64,000 nucleotides of DNA from Isoetes taiwanensis (Eukaryota > Streptophyta > Lycopodiopsida > Isoetales > Isoetaceae): positions 7,274,095-7,338,094 of the forward strand of contig JAJEKV010000063.1 of assembly GCA_021234155.1 (NCBI GenBank), given 5' to 3'. The translations under genes and the position numbers were made by a program. Below, one piece after another: positions 33,009-45,479 of the stretch; position 1 is the stretch's first letter, and the number at the start of each line of letters is the position of its first letter. The notes under the pieces are model-generated. The model was not told the DNA's origin. It was given only the letters and a program-made list of their open reading frames with translations, and did no database searches.

Positions 33009-35425
33009 TAAGCTTTCATCTAAAAAGACCCCCCGGCCACAGCTTCTGAATGATGCGTTCAACATTAGAAATGGGGATGCACAGGTTTTGGATTATGCAA
33101 CCTCAGAAAAGAGATAGAAAACCTCGAAAAAGAGACAGCAATGCGTTCCTTCATAGCCATGGAGGAGATCGAGCGTGGGCCGTCAGATTTGGTCGGAAAA
33201 ATTCCAGCCACCCGATCTAGGGCGAGATGCAACACACTATAACATTATTATATAGGATTATTTAACAGACGCTTGTGACTTTTCTTGATGTTTTCTCTTT
33301 CTTTCCACATCTCTTTAATCGATTGGAGCATCCAAATTTCTTTTTATCGTCTCACTAGAATCCACTTTCCTCTTGAGCACTGGAATTTTCACATTTGCCT
33401 TATACTTTTCCTCCCCATTTAATGCCACGGTTCTATTGCGATAGCAATATTGCAATAGAACCGTCATTCCTTGGATGGGGACGCCCTACCTTGCATCTCC
33501 TATTTATACCATCTCCTTCTTCATTTCCAGTCATCGGCGTTCTCTTGAGCTCCTTTCTATTCTATTCATTTCTGGCTCCACAAGTTTTCTCTACTCTATC
33601 CCTCCTAGCTATGCTTTCTCTACTCTATCCCTCCTAGCTTATGAGAGTTCTCCTTATCTCGGCTACAGATTCATTATTCCTCCTGGCTTCTGACGGTTCT
33701 CCTTATCTTAGCTACTAATTCATCTATTTCTTCTAGATTTGTTTAGACACATTGTTGGCGGCTTTGTTGTTCGGTTGGCGGTTCTAGTTTGCTTGATCCC
33801 CAAGTCCCTAGATCCTTGGTGGCGATGCGTGTTGGAGTTTTGGGCATCTTTGGTCCATGTTACGCGCGTGCATTTTTCACGGCTCGTTCGTTTGCATGCC
33901 CCTTTTGCGATGAGTATATGGCATGGATTTTTTGTGTACAAAGCCGCGAGGTTAATCTCATGATTTGGCTTTGCCGGAGCCGTTGGTCGTGCTATGGACG
34001 TTTTTTTGCGATCCGGTGTGGCTCGGGCGTTCTCATCCGCAAAGGCAACCCGACAAGGGTTTAGGCAATGGCATGGGTTATGGCAAGCGGCAAGGGTTTG
34101 GTCGCCTCTTGTTTGGGTCTCCAAGTGCATTTTGGATTTGCTCTGTACAACCATTTTGGCATCGGTATATCAGCTTAATCTTTCTAAAGTTGGTTCTAAT
34201 CTGCGATATCTCAGCCGGAGGTAATTTGTTGGATTTCGTCTATTCACCGTTATATGTATGCATTATAGATTAAACTTAGCCTAACCAAATAAGTCTTCTA
34301 GTGGTATGTTTGGAGCTGGTATCTAGCCAGACGTATCCCTATGTGTCTATCATTCAAAGTAGCTTCAGTTAATTTTGCAGGAGTGATTGGAAGCCACATT
34401 TTTCAAGCTGCATTGTTGGCATGCATTCTTTGTTTGTCTTGTTATCAAACACATGTTTGGCAGGTCTTGATATACTAGTTCCTGGTTTTCAACATCATGT
34501 CTACATCAAAAATTTGATGGCCAGATTGTTGCTCATGAATGGAGGTTCAAATAGTTTTTGCAGTTTGTCCACGACTTATCTTTTTAATATTTTTTGAGTG
34601 TTGTAAGTTTCTTATATGTTTTCAGCATTTCAATTGTTGCCCTTGGCATAAACTGGCTTTGCCAAGCGTGGTGCATAACTTTAAGGACCCCTGCCTTCAT
34701 TGCTACAATCAACAAAGCAAGAACCTGCACGAGTTTCGTTTCCAAATACTTATTTCTGAATGTCTTTGTTTTACTTGTGGCTTGTGGTACATTATTCATT
34801 TAAGGTGTATTATTAAGCTACAAGTGTTTTGATTGTGGAAGCTGAGAGACATTCACAATTTTATTGTTAGTTTAGTTGTCACTATCAGCTCAGCTCATTC
34901 TAAGCCACAGTTTTAGACGCATGATATTTTCAGGCGTTCCACATCATGATTGTGAGACATTTCACATTGAGACATTTTACCAAAAGCTTTCCAAGATTTC
35001 TGCCTCTATTTAGAATACATATTTCACAGTCAAATTTTGCGTCAAATCGTTGTGGCATGTGATTAACATTGTGACAGATTCCTATGGTATGTGATTAACT
35101 TTGTAACATTTTTATTGATGGTAATTGCAGCTGATGTGCAGGTGCGGCTATTAGATAGTCAGGTTTGATAGTTCCTTTTTGCTGTAAGCAGCATTAGCCA
35201 ATTGATATGGCCAATTGATATGGCGACCCTGTTCAAATTCGTTTTGGAGCAACAAGATTATATACCTTTCTCACGATTGTGCCAATTTCTTCTATAACTC
35301 CAGATTTCTGTTTAGAACATGAGATTGAATTAGCCTTTTTCTATTCTTCTATGGTTGGGCCTTTTTGGTATAAATAGTCGGTGGTAATGGGATATATGCT
35401 GCATTGCCTGCATCAGATCAGCGAG
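33009..35425. other. No gene confidently seen; small direct duplications
   Basis: Between 33,575 and 33,715 two short direct repeats occur (TCTCTACTCTATCCCTCCTA twice; GTTCTCCTTATCT twice). The overlapping frames at 33.7-34.3 kb lie in a GC-richer patch but show no domain or consistent codon pattern. GGTATCTAGCCAGA at about 34,318 vaguely resembles an initiator-tRNA primer site but no LTR pair could be found. Confidence 0.4.
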
Positions 35426-35429
35426 TTGC

Positions 35430-35745
35430 TAGCACCATAGGGGTTAAACAGGGATGTCCATTATCTCCAACGCTCTTTGGTCTCTAAATTGACAAGTTGG
35501 AGACCTGGATGCAAGAACATGGGGGCGGTGGTCCGCAGCTACCAGAGGCATACAATATAAGGCAATTGCTCTATGCAGACAATGTAGACTTGCTATCCCA
35601 TACAGCCAGGAGTATGCAGCAGCATTTGGATGCTCTTAGTGGGTTCTGTGACACAACAGGAATGAGGGTGAACCTGCAGAAAACTAAGCTCCTGGCAGTC
35701 CTCTCCTCGCAGCATGATATCCCAGATCTCTATTACAGAGGACAG
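35430..35745 (+). pseudogene. LINE reverse transcriptase fragment
   Basis: The frame STIGVKQGCPLSPTLFGL is followed by a TAA where a residue before IDKLE is expected, then LLYADNVDLLSHTARS and DTTGMRVNLQKTKLLAV. These are RT motifs B, C and D of plant non-LTR retrotransposons in the correct order and spacing. The catalytic YADD is YADN here, losing the second Asp. Flanking RT motifs and the endonuclease are absent. A dead fragment. Confidence 0.8.
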
Positions 35746-36199
35746 AAGGTGAATTTTATGTTGCTAACATCATCTGGCAGGTTCTTTTACCATTTCTTTG
35801 GTTGGATTCTACATTATTAACACTGTCTCTCCTTTGTGAATGCGGTCTCGCATGTCTTGCATGAGCATTAATGTGTTCGGTTGGTATTTTTCCATGCCAT
35901 AATCCTTGTTTGCTAGTTCTACTCCTATATTTTACATGACATGATATCGTTTGTCTATAGATGCTGCTCGCATGAATTAGATGCATACATTTCGTTTGTT
36001 TGGTTAGCCACTAGGCCAAGAAAGATCTCTCCCCATAGGCATTTATTTCCTCGTAATCCATTTATTTTGTTTAGTTGAGGCATTTTGATCAAGGTGCTAA
36101 GAGACAAGTGTTTTTATGCATTCCCTTTAGGTTTGTGTTACACATGTTCATGCAGGGTAGATTTTACACGCATCATTGTTACTTTGCAAGCTACTTGCG

Positions 36200-38560
36200 T
36201 TTCTTTTTATGTGTAGGTGTTGGGTCAGTCGTATTCCATTCGGTCCATTTTTAGGCCTTCTACTTGGATTCATTTTGTCCATTCCTTAGAGGTTCTACAT
36301 GGTAGATGCTGCTCATACATAGTACATGATTTTTTCCTTGGTTGCATTTTTCGCCATTTGTTTTATATAGTTCTAGTTTCTTGCTCAGTCATTCGTCATT
36401 TCCTTTGTTCCATGCCATGTCAATCCTTGGACATGATTGCTTCTACTGTTGGTCCAGCCTGGCTAGTCCTTTTGGTTCTTTTTATTTACTTTGTTGCTTC
36501 ATTTCTTGATTTCCTCCACTTTTGGTTCCTTCTATTTACTTTGCTGCTTCATTTCTCTTGATTTCCTCCATTGACTTTAGGTGGTTTGTCAAACTTTACC
36601 ATGATCTTCCATTTGATCAATTTGTACCATTGGTTTCCATGTCTTATGTTTGTCTACTTGCTCCATTGGACACAATGTTTTGTGCTTGTTCCATTTGTCC
36701 TTCCGAAGTGTTTCTTTTTCTTCTTTCACTTTCTGTTTAAATGGTCATAGAGCCCCATTGGGTTTCATTTGGTTCCTATTTTTTCCATTTATTCTATTAT
36801 GCTTAGTTCCACTCCTTGCTCCTATTCTTCTATATCCAACTTGCTCCTTTCTGCGTTTCTCATACTCTAGTTGATTTCAATTCGATTGTGCTTACTTTCA
36901 CCTTCTATTTTTCTAGGTTCTAGATTTTCCTTATGCTTCTATTCTATGATTCGACGTTGCCTACTAGTTGGTCCTAAAACGGGATTATTCCACACAATAT
37001 AACTTGATAGACTATGTATGGTTATACGTTGATTTATTTTGCTCATAGGTCCAATTCATGATCAAGCTTGAGGTGATGTTACGTTCGGCATTTCCACTGC
37101 TTCCATACCATATAATTGGAGCTTGTGTATGTTTGTTCTCTTGAGATTTTTTTTGTCATGTTGCTTCATCTTGCTCTCTGCTTGTTACCACTGCTTAGTT
37201 ATTCTCCTCTCTTCGTCTTTTTGCTGCGTAAGTTTCATCTATTATATGATGATTGCCTCATTCGTTATTCATTGTCATGTTTGTTCTTGCTTAAGTCATC
37301 TTTTGCACCTCCGATTGACCTCTTAAATTGTCTCAGTTTTTCTGTTCTGCTGATTTTGCCTACCTCCTTTGTTTGTCCATTTTACCAGTTGATTCGCCCT
37401 CGTTACTCAGGTTGTTCAATTTTATTCATTCCTCTTTCAATTCTATCTCATTATCTAGTTATTTCCTTCAATTTCTTCTACTTCTTTACTTGCATGTATG
37501 CTGATCACCGTAATTTGTTTTATCTGATCCTTTGTCATTTATCTTCTTTTTCTATCTCTTTGAGTTAATTTGTATTTGCAATTCCTTTTGCTCTATTTAT
37601 CTCATTCTATTCAGGTTTCTATTTTGTCCCAATTGTGTCAAGGGATATCACATGTTCCATTTTATCCCATTGGGCCCCTTTCTGACTCGTTTTCTCCTTT
37701 AGTTTCCATTCAGATTTTAATTGTCTCTCTTGCTCTCTTTCTCTAAAGGTCCTTAGTCTCATCATTTCCTTCATCTTTTTCTTGTCTATTGTCCGTAGTT
37801 ATATTTGTTCTTTTTGCTTATATATTTCTATTTGACTTTTTAATCACGGTATTCTCAACCTTTCAGTCTCATTTGTGTCTTTGGTACCACCTACATCTGC
37901 CTTATTGCATTTCCTCTTATCATTTCTGTTGTTCGACCTTTTAGCATCGATCTTATTATGTCGCCTCATATCGTGTTAGATTTTCTCACATATACATTTC
38001 TTGTCCCAGGTGCACCTTGCTGTTGTCATATTTTGTTGATTTGATCCGCTTTGTGTTTTCTTCATACCTTGAGTTGTCCCACGTATTCTAGTGTGCCGTA
38101 TTTTGGCATTCTGTTTCTTTCAATCAGTTTTGTCTTTTTAACCTATGTCATCTCCTTCCCTTTCTTTTCTTAGTTGTCCATATTCTCTCCGGCCGTCCCA
38201 GTTTTAATTGAATAGGTCATTGTTCCATCTCTTTGTTCGACTAGCCTCTTTGACCATGTTACCTCCTTTGCGTAATGCCTTTTTTCTGATTTTACTTTGA
38301 TTGGCCTTACTTCATTCATTCATCCCTTTGACTCTATTAGTTTCTCAGTCCATCATGTTTGTGTGAATTTTTTCCCTTTTGCTTCTTAACTTGGCCCATG
38401 CCTTTGCTTAAAGCTCCTAACTTTTTAACGGGTTATTCAAATTTTCAGGTTTTTTCATTGCAGGTCCTTTCTTGCAGTTCTCTCAGTTGTCAGCATCGTC
38501 GTGTTTGCATCAACTTACTTTGGATGTATGCGAGCGGCATTCTTCGAGAGCGTTGGTGAC
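36200..38560 (+). other. Long pyrimidine-rich strand, no gene
   Basis: For about 2.3 kb the + strand is dominated by T and C (TTTGTTCC, TTCATTTC, CCTCC words), with little A or G clustering. The long hydrophobic open frames here (36,217-36,561; 37,116-37,568) are a by-product of this composition (Leu/Phe/Ser/Cys-rich) and are not called as genes. No exact period was found by eye. Confidence 0.5.
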
Positions 38561-39929
38561 AGTTGCATGTTAGGGTTTTCCTTGAAAACCTAAAAGGGCG
38601 GGGTTTTTCCATTCCGATGAGGAGCGGTCGTCAGTTTTCTCATCTTTGCATATACCAAGTGGCAGAACATCTCAGATTTTCAACCCCTAGTAGGGGGATC
38701 AATATGTACTGAAAGATTTTACAAAATCTCGATGAGAACACCACTTCACTTCTAGTTGTTTCCTAGGACCCATCCTAGGAATGGATATTCTCTATTAGCA
38801 AAATCTATCCACCGAAGAAACGGAACTGCTTTTTTATCCATATGATAGGAAGAATTACATCAACGATCCCACATGGATCTTATAGGAAGTATTTCTGCAC
38901 ATACAACATACATAACGATTCCACATGGATCTTGTAGGAATTAATGCTGCACAGATTTATTCTTACTAAAATACAAAAGAGTGAAAGAAATAAAACAAAT
39001 CAGTGTAAGAAGAGCAGCCCGTCACTCTGCTCATAGAAGCTGCCACCACTTCATGGATTCTGGTTTCTTGGCTCGTACGCAAGTAGATCACTTGTGAACT
39101 GAATCAAATCAAATGCCGCATTGTCGGGGTAAGCAGTCAACCTGAAGCTGGCTAGACAAAAGATATGCCCAGCCGCCAGACTCCTCCCTCAAAAGCCCGG
39201 TGCAAGATGTATAGATATCTTCCCGCCTACATAATAACCCTAGCCATCTAATCAATCCAAAACCAATCCTTGCAATCTATTTGCATACGAACTAAGGAGC
39301 CCCAAAGTGCCTGAGTACCTGATCTTTTTCCTTAAAACACAATTTTGCCTTTCCACCAGTAAGAAAGGGTAAGAATAAAACCAAAATGCTTTGCATAACT
39401 GCAGGATTTTATCTCTTCGGATGAAGCTTACCCAGCAAATCTAGAACATAAATCTGCTTCAACTTGAGACAAATCAGGCTGCATAAATTCTGTCAATCAG
39501 GTCGATCCAGACTCAAAGAAGTGACCCATCAAGGATTAATCCTTTAAGAACTGCAAGGAAGGTGAGAAAAAATACAACCAAATCTGAAACCAAGATAGAA
39601 GATCGCCTACAGACTGCGTTCTTGGAAACACCGGAAAAGCCTATGACTCTCAATCTTGCCGTCAGAATGCATTTTGGCCTGGCCTCTAGCCCCAAATCAT
39701 TGCTTCAAGTCTCGCTTCTGATCCGGAAGCAGGGTGAGGCGGCGATAGCCTCCCCTCCGCCACCGCCCTAGCCGCTACTGCTTCCGCCCATCCAATCTTG
39801 CGTTGTTTTGAAAATCGAAATCACCAAGGACAATTTTGACCTTCATAATCACTTAGACTACCTGGCCTATCCAAGTTCCCCTTTTTTGAGTACATGAAAT
39901 TTTCATCTGTGGACTTCCAACATTCTAAT
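38561..39929. other. No gene seen
   Basis: A 34-bp-class direct repeat is present: ACGATCCCACATGGATCTTATAGGAA at about 38,863 and ACGATTCCACATGGATCTTGTAGGAA at about 38,916. A CG-rich patch at 39,735-39,790 (GCCTCCCCTCCGCCACCGCC) might be a decayed 5' UTR or coding start, but no gene could be attached. Confidence 0.4.
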
Positions 39930-40370
39930 TCAGTTGGGAGGTTTGCTAAAAAAAATTTCACTGAGAATGTATTTATAATATCTGCAAAATTGCACATAAC
40001 ATTTAAACGAATTCTTACAAGAAAAATAAATGCAGAAACTTTTATACCTGTAGGCTACTCTTCTTGAACTTCTATCTATCTCATAGGAAGAGACAGGAGC
40101 CGTAGTTGCAGACATATGTTTGTGATATGGCTTGAACATATTGGCTCTGTTCTTTAATTTGAAGGCTTGGAACCAACTTTCCAGGTCTGCACCATGTGGA
40201 ACTTGAATCTGCAATTGATATGTTGCAAAAATATCACTGAAGACTTCACAAGACTTCTCAACCAAGTGCTCCAACCAAACTTCTTTTTTTATCCAGTCCT
40301 TAAAGCTTTTATCACCCTTAGGAATCCCATACGTGCTGTGGATAGCAGACCCAGACGATATCCAATGCAC
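39930..40370 (-). CDS. Hypothetical exon (coding-like, function unknown)
   Basis: The segment KGDKSFKDWIKKEVWLEHL ... EKSCEVFSDIFATYQLQIQV ... FKPYHKHMSATTAPVSSYEI is rich in charged and aromatic residues and has no stop over about 110 codons. It then degrades after a possible donor (AG|GTATAAAAG, about 40,053). It lies on the opposite strand just upstream of the hAT transposase piece. No family recognised; it may be an exon of the same decayed locus as the kinase to its right. Confidence 0.35.
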   Translation of the reverse strand: MHWISSGSAIHSTYGIPKGDKSFKDWIKKEVWLEHLVEKSCEVFSDIFATYQLQIQVPHGADLESWFQAFKLKNRANMFKPYHKHMSATTAPVSSYEIDRSSRRVAYRYKSFCIYFSCKNSFKCYVQFCRYYKYILSEIFFSKPPN

Positions 40371-40504
40371 CCAACGATATCTTATGTCATTGTCGTGACT
40401 GGATTATCTCGACCTTCAATCATACAGACTTCTTTGAATGAGAGAGGAGGCAAAAGGGCAAAAATGCATCCAAACACTGGCAACAAGTCGTTGCCCTTTG
40501 AGAA

Positions 40505-41330
40505 ATGCTGGGGCAGGAGACACTTTGGAAAGGTATAAAGAATGTTGTGAGGTGCATGCAACCTATTTGGCATGCCATCAAAACCCTTGATTCTTTGAAG
40601 GAAAGCACTGGTAAGGTCTGGAGATGTCGGCACTCAATTCTATCATTCCTAGAACATGCACCCTTTGACAATGCCAAGCGTGCAGCGCTGCTCAGGGACT
40701 TCATTGTACGATGGAAGAAGTCATACAATGACCTTCATGGCGCCGCACATGCCTTAGACCCGCACAACCATGATATGGACCAACATACAGATAAGGAAGT
40801 TATGGGTTCGTTAAAGAAGGTTGCAAAACTGTACTATCCTAACAGTTCGGACTACAAGCTTTTTATTGCCGAGTTAATCGAGTACCAAAACTTGAGTAGA
40901 AGATGGGCAGACGAAGAGCTTCACGGCGCATTGGAGAGTCATAAGAAGGAGCCCAACATGGAATCATGTGCATGATGGCAAGCCCACGGACAAGTTACTA
41001 AGACATTATAGTGCAATGACTATCCTCTCCTTGGTATCCTCCAATAGTGCAAGTGAGTGGAATTGGAGTGCTTATAACTACATACACAGTGTCACACGAA
41101 ATCGCCTACTGCATAAGAAGGCTGACAAATTTGTATATAACTTCTCAAACTGGCGGCTCTTGAATCGCAATAGTGGTGCAGCCGCAGTAGATAAGCTACA
41201 GTTTCCTTTCATGGATGCAGATTCGGAAGTGAAAGAGGACATCTTCGAAGACAGTGAGGACCTGCTCTCCTGCTTGGCTCAATCGGCGTCAAACTGTTTG
41301 GCATCTAAATTTGCCTCGACATCCTCGTAA
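40505..41330 (+). pseudogene. hAT transposase C-terminal part, pseudogene
   Basis: The first frame (40,505-40,975) has WKGIKNVVRCMQPIWHAIKT and KKVAKLYYPNSSDYKLFIAE, typical of plant DUF659-type hAT transposases. It ends at a stop where WWQAHG-like residues are expected (SCA*WQAHG). The second frame (40,968-41,330) resumes with LRHYSAMTILSLVSSNSASE and WNWSAYNYIHSVTRNRLLHK, the hAT dimerisation signature, then KADKFVYNFSNWRLLNR. The N-terminal BED finger and the start of the catalytic region are absent or unreadable. A frameshift and stop make it non-functional. Confidence 0.8.
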
Positions 41331-43090
41331 TCCGCCCTTGACGGGCAACAACTGGGGCCCATGTCACATGCAACTCCACGAACCTCTGTAATTGTAGTAC
41401 CTTCTTTCCTAGCCACTTCCGCCATTGCCCTTAGCCTCACCAACTCTTTTGCACGCGCTTCATTTGTTCTAGCATGTTGGGCCCTAACCTCCGATAATAT
41501 AGGTAGAGAAGGGAATGCAAAGCCCTCTGGAGTTCTCAAAGAGGATGGGAAAGAGAAGTTGGCCCCTTGGTTCATATCAAACTTGCGTGCCTTGTCTCTT
41601 ATTGGGGATTCGAGATAGTGCTTCAAATAATCGCACATGTTTTGAAACCCTGGCTTTGTTCAGTAGTACCCATAGCCTCCAAGAAAGAATGCTTACGTGC
41701 AAAATCAGCCAGGTAATAGATAAAGTAGGCTGCCCCTAAGAGGTTGAAGTCGACCCTTGCAGCCACCATTTTAGTTGGGACCCCAATACAAATCATCATG
41801 CATGTACGGATAGGCAAGTCTTTCATTCTCAATGGCCTTTTTGCCAGCACCATCCATGCCTTTGTATGTCCACCGCTTCACTTCCACTGGCTCACCTATT
41901 AGCCTTTCTTCTCCCCAATCATAAATATCAATATAAATAGCCTGGGGGTCCGTGCATCCTTTCTCTTTCCCAAAGTCAAAATGAAGCAGGACATTGCCCA
42001 GGTGCAAGTCCATGTGTAAATGGTGCTCTTTATGAAACTTAAGCAAGCCGCTTTGATCACCCACTCTTTGAGCAACATATAGCTCTTGCTTCCTCCATTG
42101 CTCAAGCTTAAAGACATCGACCTCCACGTTAGGCTTATATCCTAATCTTTTAAATGCATGCCTCGCAAACTCATTATCTCCATGATGTACAAAAAAAGAT
42201 GCATAAGAACCCCCATTCCAATAAGGAAATATCAACCCTGTTCTTTCCAATCCAGTTGTACGACCAATGCATCGTATAATAGAGCCATGTCTAACCTGCA
42301 TTTGCGACTCTCTCATATTTTTCATCATGGCCTTTACTATCACATCGGCCTCGCGGTACCTAACTGCACGTCATCATTCTGAAACTTTACACAATAAGGT
42401 TCGTCTTCAAGAAAACTAGAACCCAAGATATTGCATTTGTACACCGTCCCATATGTTTCTGATCCAATTCTAGTCATGTTAACTATCTGAGAGGAATCTA
42501 CCATTGCAAACCAGATAGTCTTAGCATCTGCCCTTTTTCTTTTTTCCCACTCTTTATCAATCTCACCAGGATGTTTGGCAATAGTTTGTGCCAACACTTT
42601 CCTAACCAGGTGGGGGGATTCATGGGTTTCATTTCTAAACTTTCGATTAATCCAAGTTGTATTCCATGCAACAACCCTATCTTTTAGATCCTCTATCAAA
42701 CGAGGACTCGTTAAATTTGCGACCGCATGAATCATATTTTCAGTCGTGCGAGATACATCCATCTATCTAGGCATACCTTTCAGCATCACCCTTTCCAAGT
42801 TCTATCTCTATCATTTGAGGTCCAAAAGCTCTCTCAGCATCTTTCATGAGAGCTGAGTGGAAGTCTAGCCATCCTTCTTCTGTGGTAGTAATCAACTCTA
42901 ACTCAGAAGGTGTGGCAGCACAAGTACGCTAAAAAAAGCCAATTCATCAAGGAGGGTCTTAAGGAAGACCATGGCTGTTGTGGTCTTGATCTTTTCTTCC
43001 ACATCACAGTAGAGGACTCGGCTTCTGGGTTCATGTGAGGCTCCGCTTCTAACCTAAGTCCTTCTAACTCTTGTCGATTCATAGCAGTTT
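41279..43090 (-). pseudogene. Protein-kinase-like gene, frameshifted
   Basis: Pieces on the - strand: about 43,090-42,775 (DVEEKIKTTTAMVFLKTLLD; EGWLDFHSALMKDAERAFGP), 42,762-42,340 (glycine loop RIGSETYGTVYKCNI, beta-3 Lys in YCVKFQN), 42,343-41,771 (YREADVIVKAMMKNMRES, GLIFPYWNGGSYASFFVHHG, catalytic loop HMDLHLGNVLLHF, DFG-like IDIYDWGEE), 41,830-41,640 (VAARVDFNLLGAAYFIYYLA) and 41,638-41,279 (a Ser/Arg/Glu-rich tail). All kinase landmarks are in order, with an atypical HxDLHxGN loop and DWG, the type seen in poorly characterised plant and algal kinases. At least three frameshifts separate the pieces. The 3' end overlaps the hAT pseudogene tail on the opposite strand. The substrate is unknown. 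Confidence 0.6.
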
Positions 43091-45479
43091 TAGAGGAAAC
43101 TTTGTAGCTAACAATATGCCAATATTAGCAAAGCAGCAACAATACCTAAAAGTCTGGCAAAAAAAAAAAAAAAAACTCCACTTTAGTGAGTGTTGAAATC
43201 GTAAGACGTAAACTAATTCATTAAGATTCAAGCAAACTACTAAGTTTCAAGTTCGACAGTTATAGGCACCCTAGAAATGCATTTTTCTCATTCTCTTTGA
43301 CAAGTTTAAGTTATGACCTTACCCAGCTACTAACTCCACGAGGACACTCCCTCATAGAGGTTGGCAGACTCAACTCAACATATTGCACTTGGCCAGTCAA
43401 GCTTTTTCTAAAAGACAAGACCAAACGGATACTTAATAACATATACGCCAGTCCCTATATTAGTGTTGGACTTTCGTCGACAACACCATCCCAGAAACTA
43501 GGGTATATCTTATTAAAATATCCGCCTAACCTTCCATGAGAGTACAGCATCCACCTTTCGATACCGCGTGACCGAAGCCAACAACGGCACCAGGAGAGGG
43601 CTATACACCTCAATGAAAGGTCGACCCTAGCTATCCTCGATATCGGCAATGACACCCACGCTCGGCATGGCACAATTCAACAGTGGCACACCAGGCGCGG
43701 ATCACTACCTCGGCTTAGGACTCACCAAAACACTAACACCAAATCTCTCTTCAACTCCCTAACACTATTAATGTTGTCGATAAAAAGGGTAGGCAACACA
43801 AGTTCCATTTTTTTTTTTTTTTCTTTATAACTTTACCTAAAGAAATAAGTCTGGCTCCGTCCATAGAACAAGACGTTTGCCATCGTCACGCCCCTCGGTG
43901 GAGGGGGGCAACAGACAAGGGCCTAACCATGGACTCCAACTAGACCTAACAAAAGAAACAACAAACAAAATCTAACTAATTTTGGCCTAACAAACTAAGA
44001 AAAGGTAAGAAAAAACAAAAAGGGCACAATATATGGGGCAGGGCATAGGAGATTTACCTCTTTCTGCACAAAAAACTCGAAACAGCGCTGCGGATATATA
44101 AAAAAAACTTCGCGTAAGTGAAACAACTGCTTTGCTTACGCGAAAACAGTTGTTTCGCTTACTCAAAGCTTTTTTTTTTCACGCGAAAAAAAAAAAAGAA
44201 TTCGCGTAAACGAAACTGAAGTGTAAGCGAAAAAAAAAATTCCGACCAACAGGTGAAAAATACTGGAAATACGTATTTAACCTAAAAATACATATTCTTA
44301 GACTTTATACGTCTAGAAAAATAAAGAACCTATCCCTGCATACTCAATAAGGTACCAAATCTTTTGCACTGTCATATTTGAAGAATTTGCTTCTTTCCTC
44401 TTTCTAATTGAGCCTCTAGTAGTTTTCAACAATACTCTATGTTTAACGTGCTCCTCAAATCTGATCCATTGTCAAGCAATGTTTTTGCATTCATATTTTT
44501 TTTCCCCTTTCATTGGATAAATTAAATTCTTTATCTTTGGTAATTTGACGCGTCGATTTACATATTTGCTTACCATCTATTTGCATGTCTATCTATCTTG
44601 TTCCACTTGAATGTTTCTCATCCAATTACATCCAATATCTCATCAAACAAATGTCTCAATTTTGATTTTGTAATAGCTAGCTCGTTACTAGTATCTTCAA
44701 CTTCTGATTTTTTCATGTCTATCTCATTCTCCTCTTCAACCATAAGTAAGGCTAACTAACAAATGGTGCAAAAGGTGGAGGTGGCACAAGTGACTAAGCA
44801 TGAGAGAGGTTTAAACGCGGCTTATGAAAACACAATAGGAGTAGATGGACTTAAAATACTCTATAAAAACATCCAATTAGCCTCAAGAAGCAGAATGTTT
44901 GCTAATCGTAAAACAAAGATAAATCATACTTCTAAAGCCTAGTTGTGAGACAAAGAAGATAAAATCAGCAACTATGGTGAAAGAGAAGAGGCAGAAGAGA
45001 GGAGAAAAAGGCAACCAACAATAATGACTATGAGAGTAAGAAACTAGACCTTAAGAAAGATTGATGACATAATGGCTAATGGAGTACTGGTAACCATATC
45101 CGGTGTAACATTGGTCAAAAGAATAGAATAGAATAGAATAGATTTTTTAGCGTGGAAACACGCATTGGGAGAAGAAAGACTATGAACCAAGAAAAGAGCA
45201 TAGGTGAACAAAGATTGTGATAGGCCTTGGACTTGACCAAATTTAACTTATAATTATGCTATTTTAGACCTCTATTGTCCTAAACACCCTACTAACAATG
45301 AAATAGCGACAAGATCCAGTAAACTAAAAGACTCGAAATTAAGCATATCACTCCATGGAACTCATACTCAAGGCATCTAATTGTAAAACGTAAATGTAAA
45401 ATAGATTATCAAGCCATTTTTAAGCCCAAGCCTTTATGGCAACCATGTACAAGATTAATAAGTGCTCATTCTAGCACAC
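43091..45479. other. No gene seen; homopolymers and a hairpin
   Basis: Poly-A (about 43,157-43,173) and poly-T (about 43,808-43,820) tracts, then AT-rich sequence. No frame shows domain features. The hairpin at 44,114-44,162 is listed separately. Confidence 0.45.
44114..44162. repeat. 16-bp stem hairpin with GTAAGCGAAACA motif
   Basis: GTAAGTGAAACAACTG (44,114-44,129) pairs with CAGTTGTTTCGCTTAC (44,147-44,162) with one mismatch. The loop itself repeats the motif (GCTTACGCGAAA). Further copies (CGCGTAAACGAAAC, GTAAGCGAAAA) follow to about 44,240. Confidence 0.75.

Noticed and set aside
33720-34273. Four overlapping frames in a GC-richer patch
   Set aside because: No frame is preferred, no recognised motif and no splice logic.
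34316-34330. GGTATCTAGCCAGA resembling an initiator-tRNA primer-binding site
   Set aside because: It differs at key bases and no LTR ending in CA could be placed before it, nor a second LTR found.
36217-37568. Several long open frames rich in Leu, Phe, Ser and Cys that look like membrane proteins
   Set aside because: They arise from the T/C-rich composition: overlapping frames are equally hydrophobic and there is no domain, start context or splice structure.
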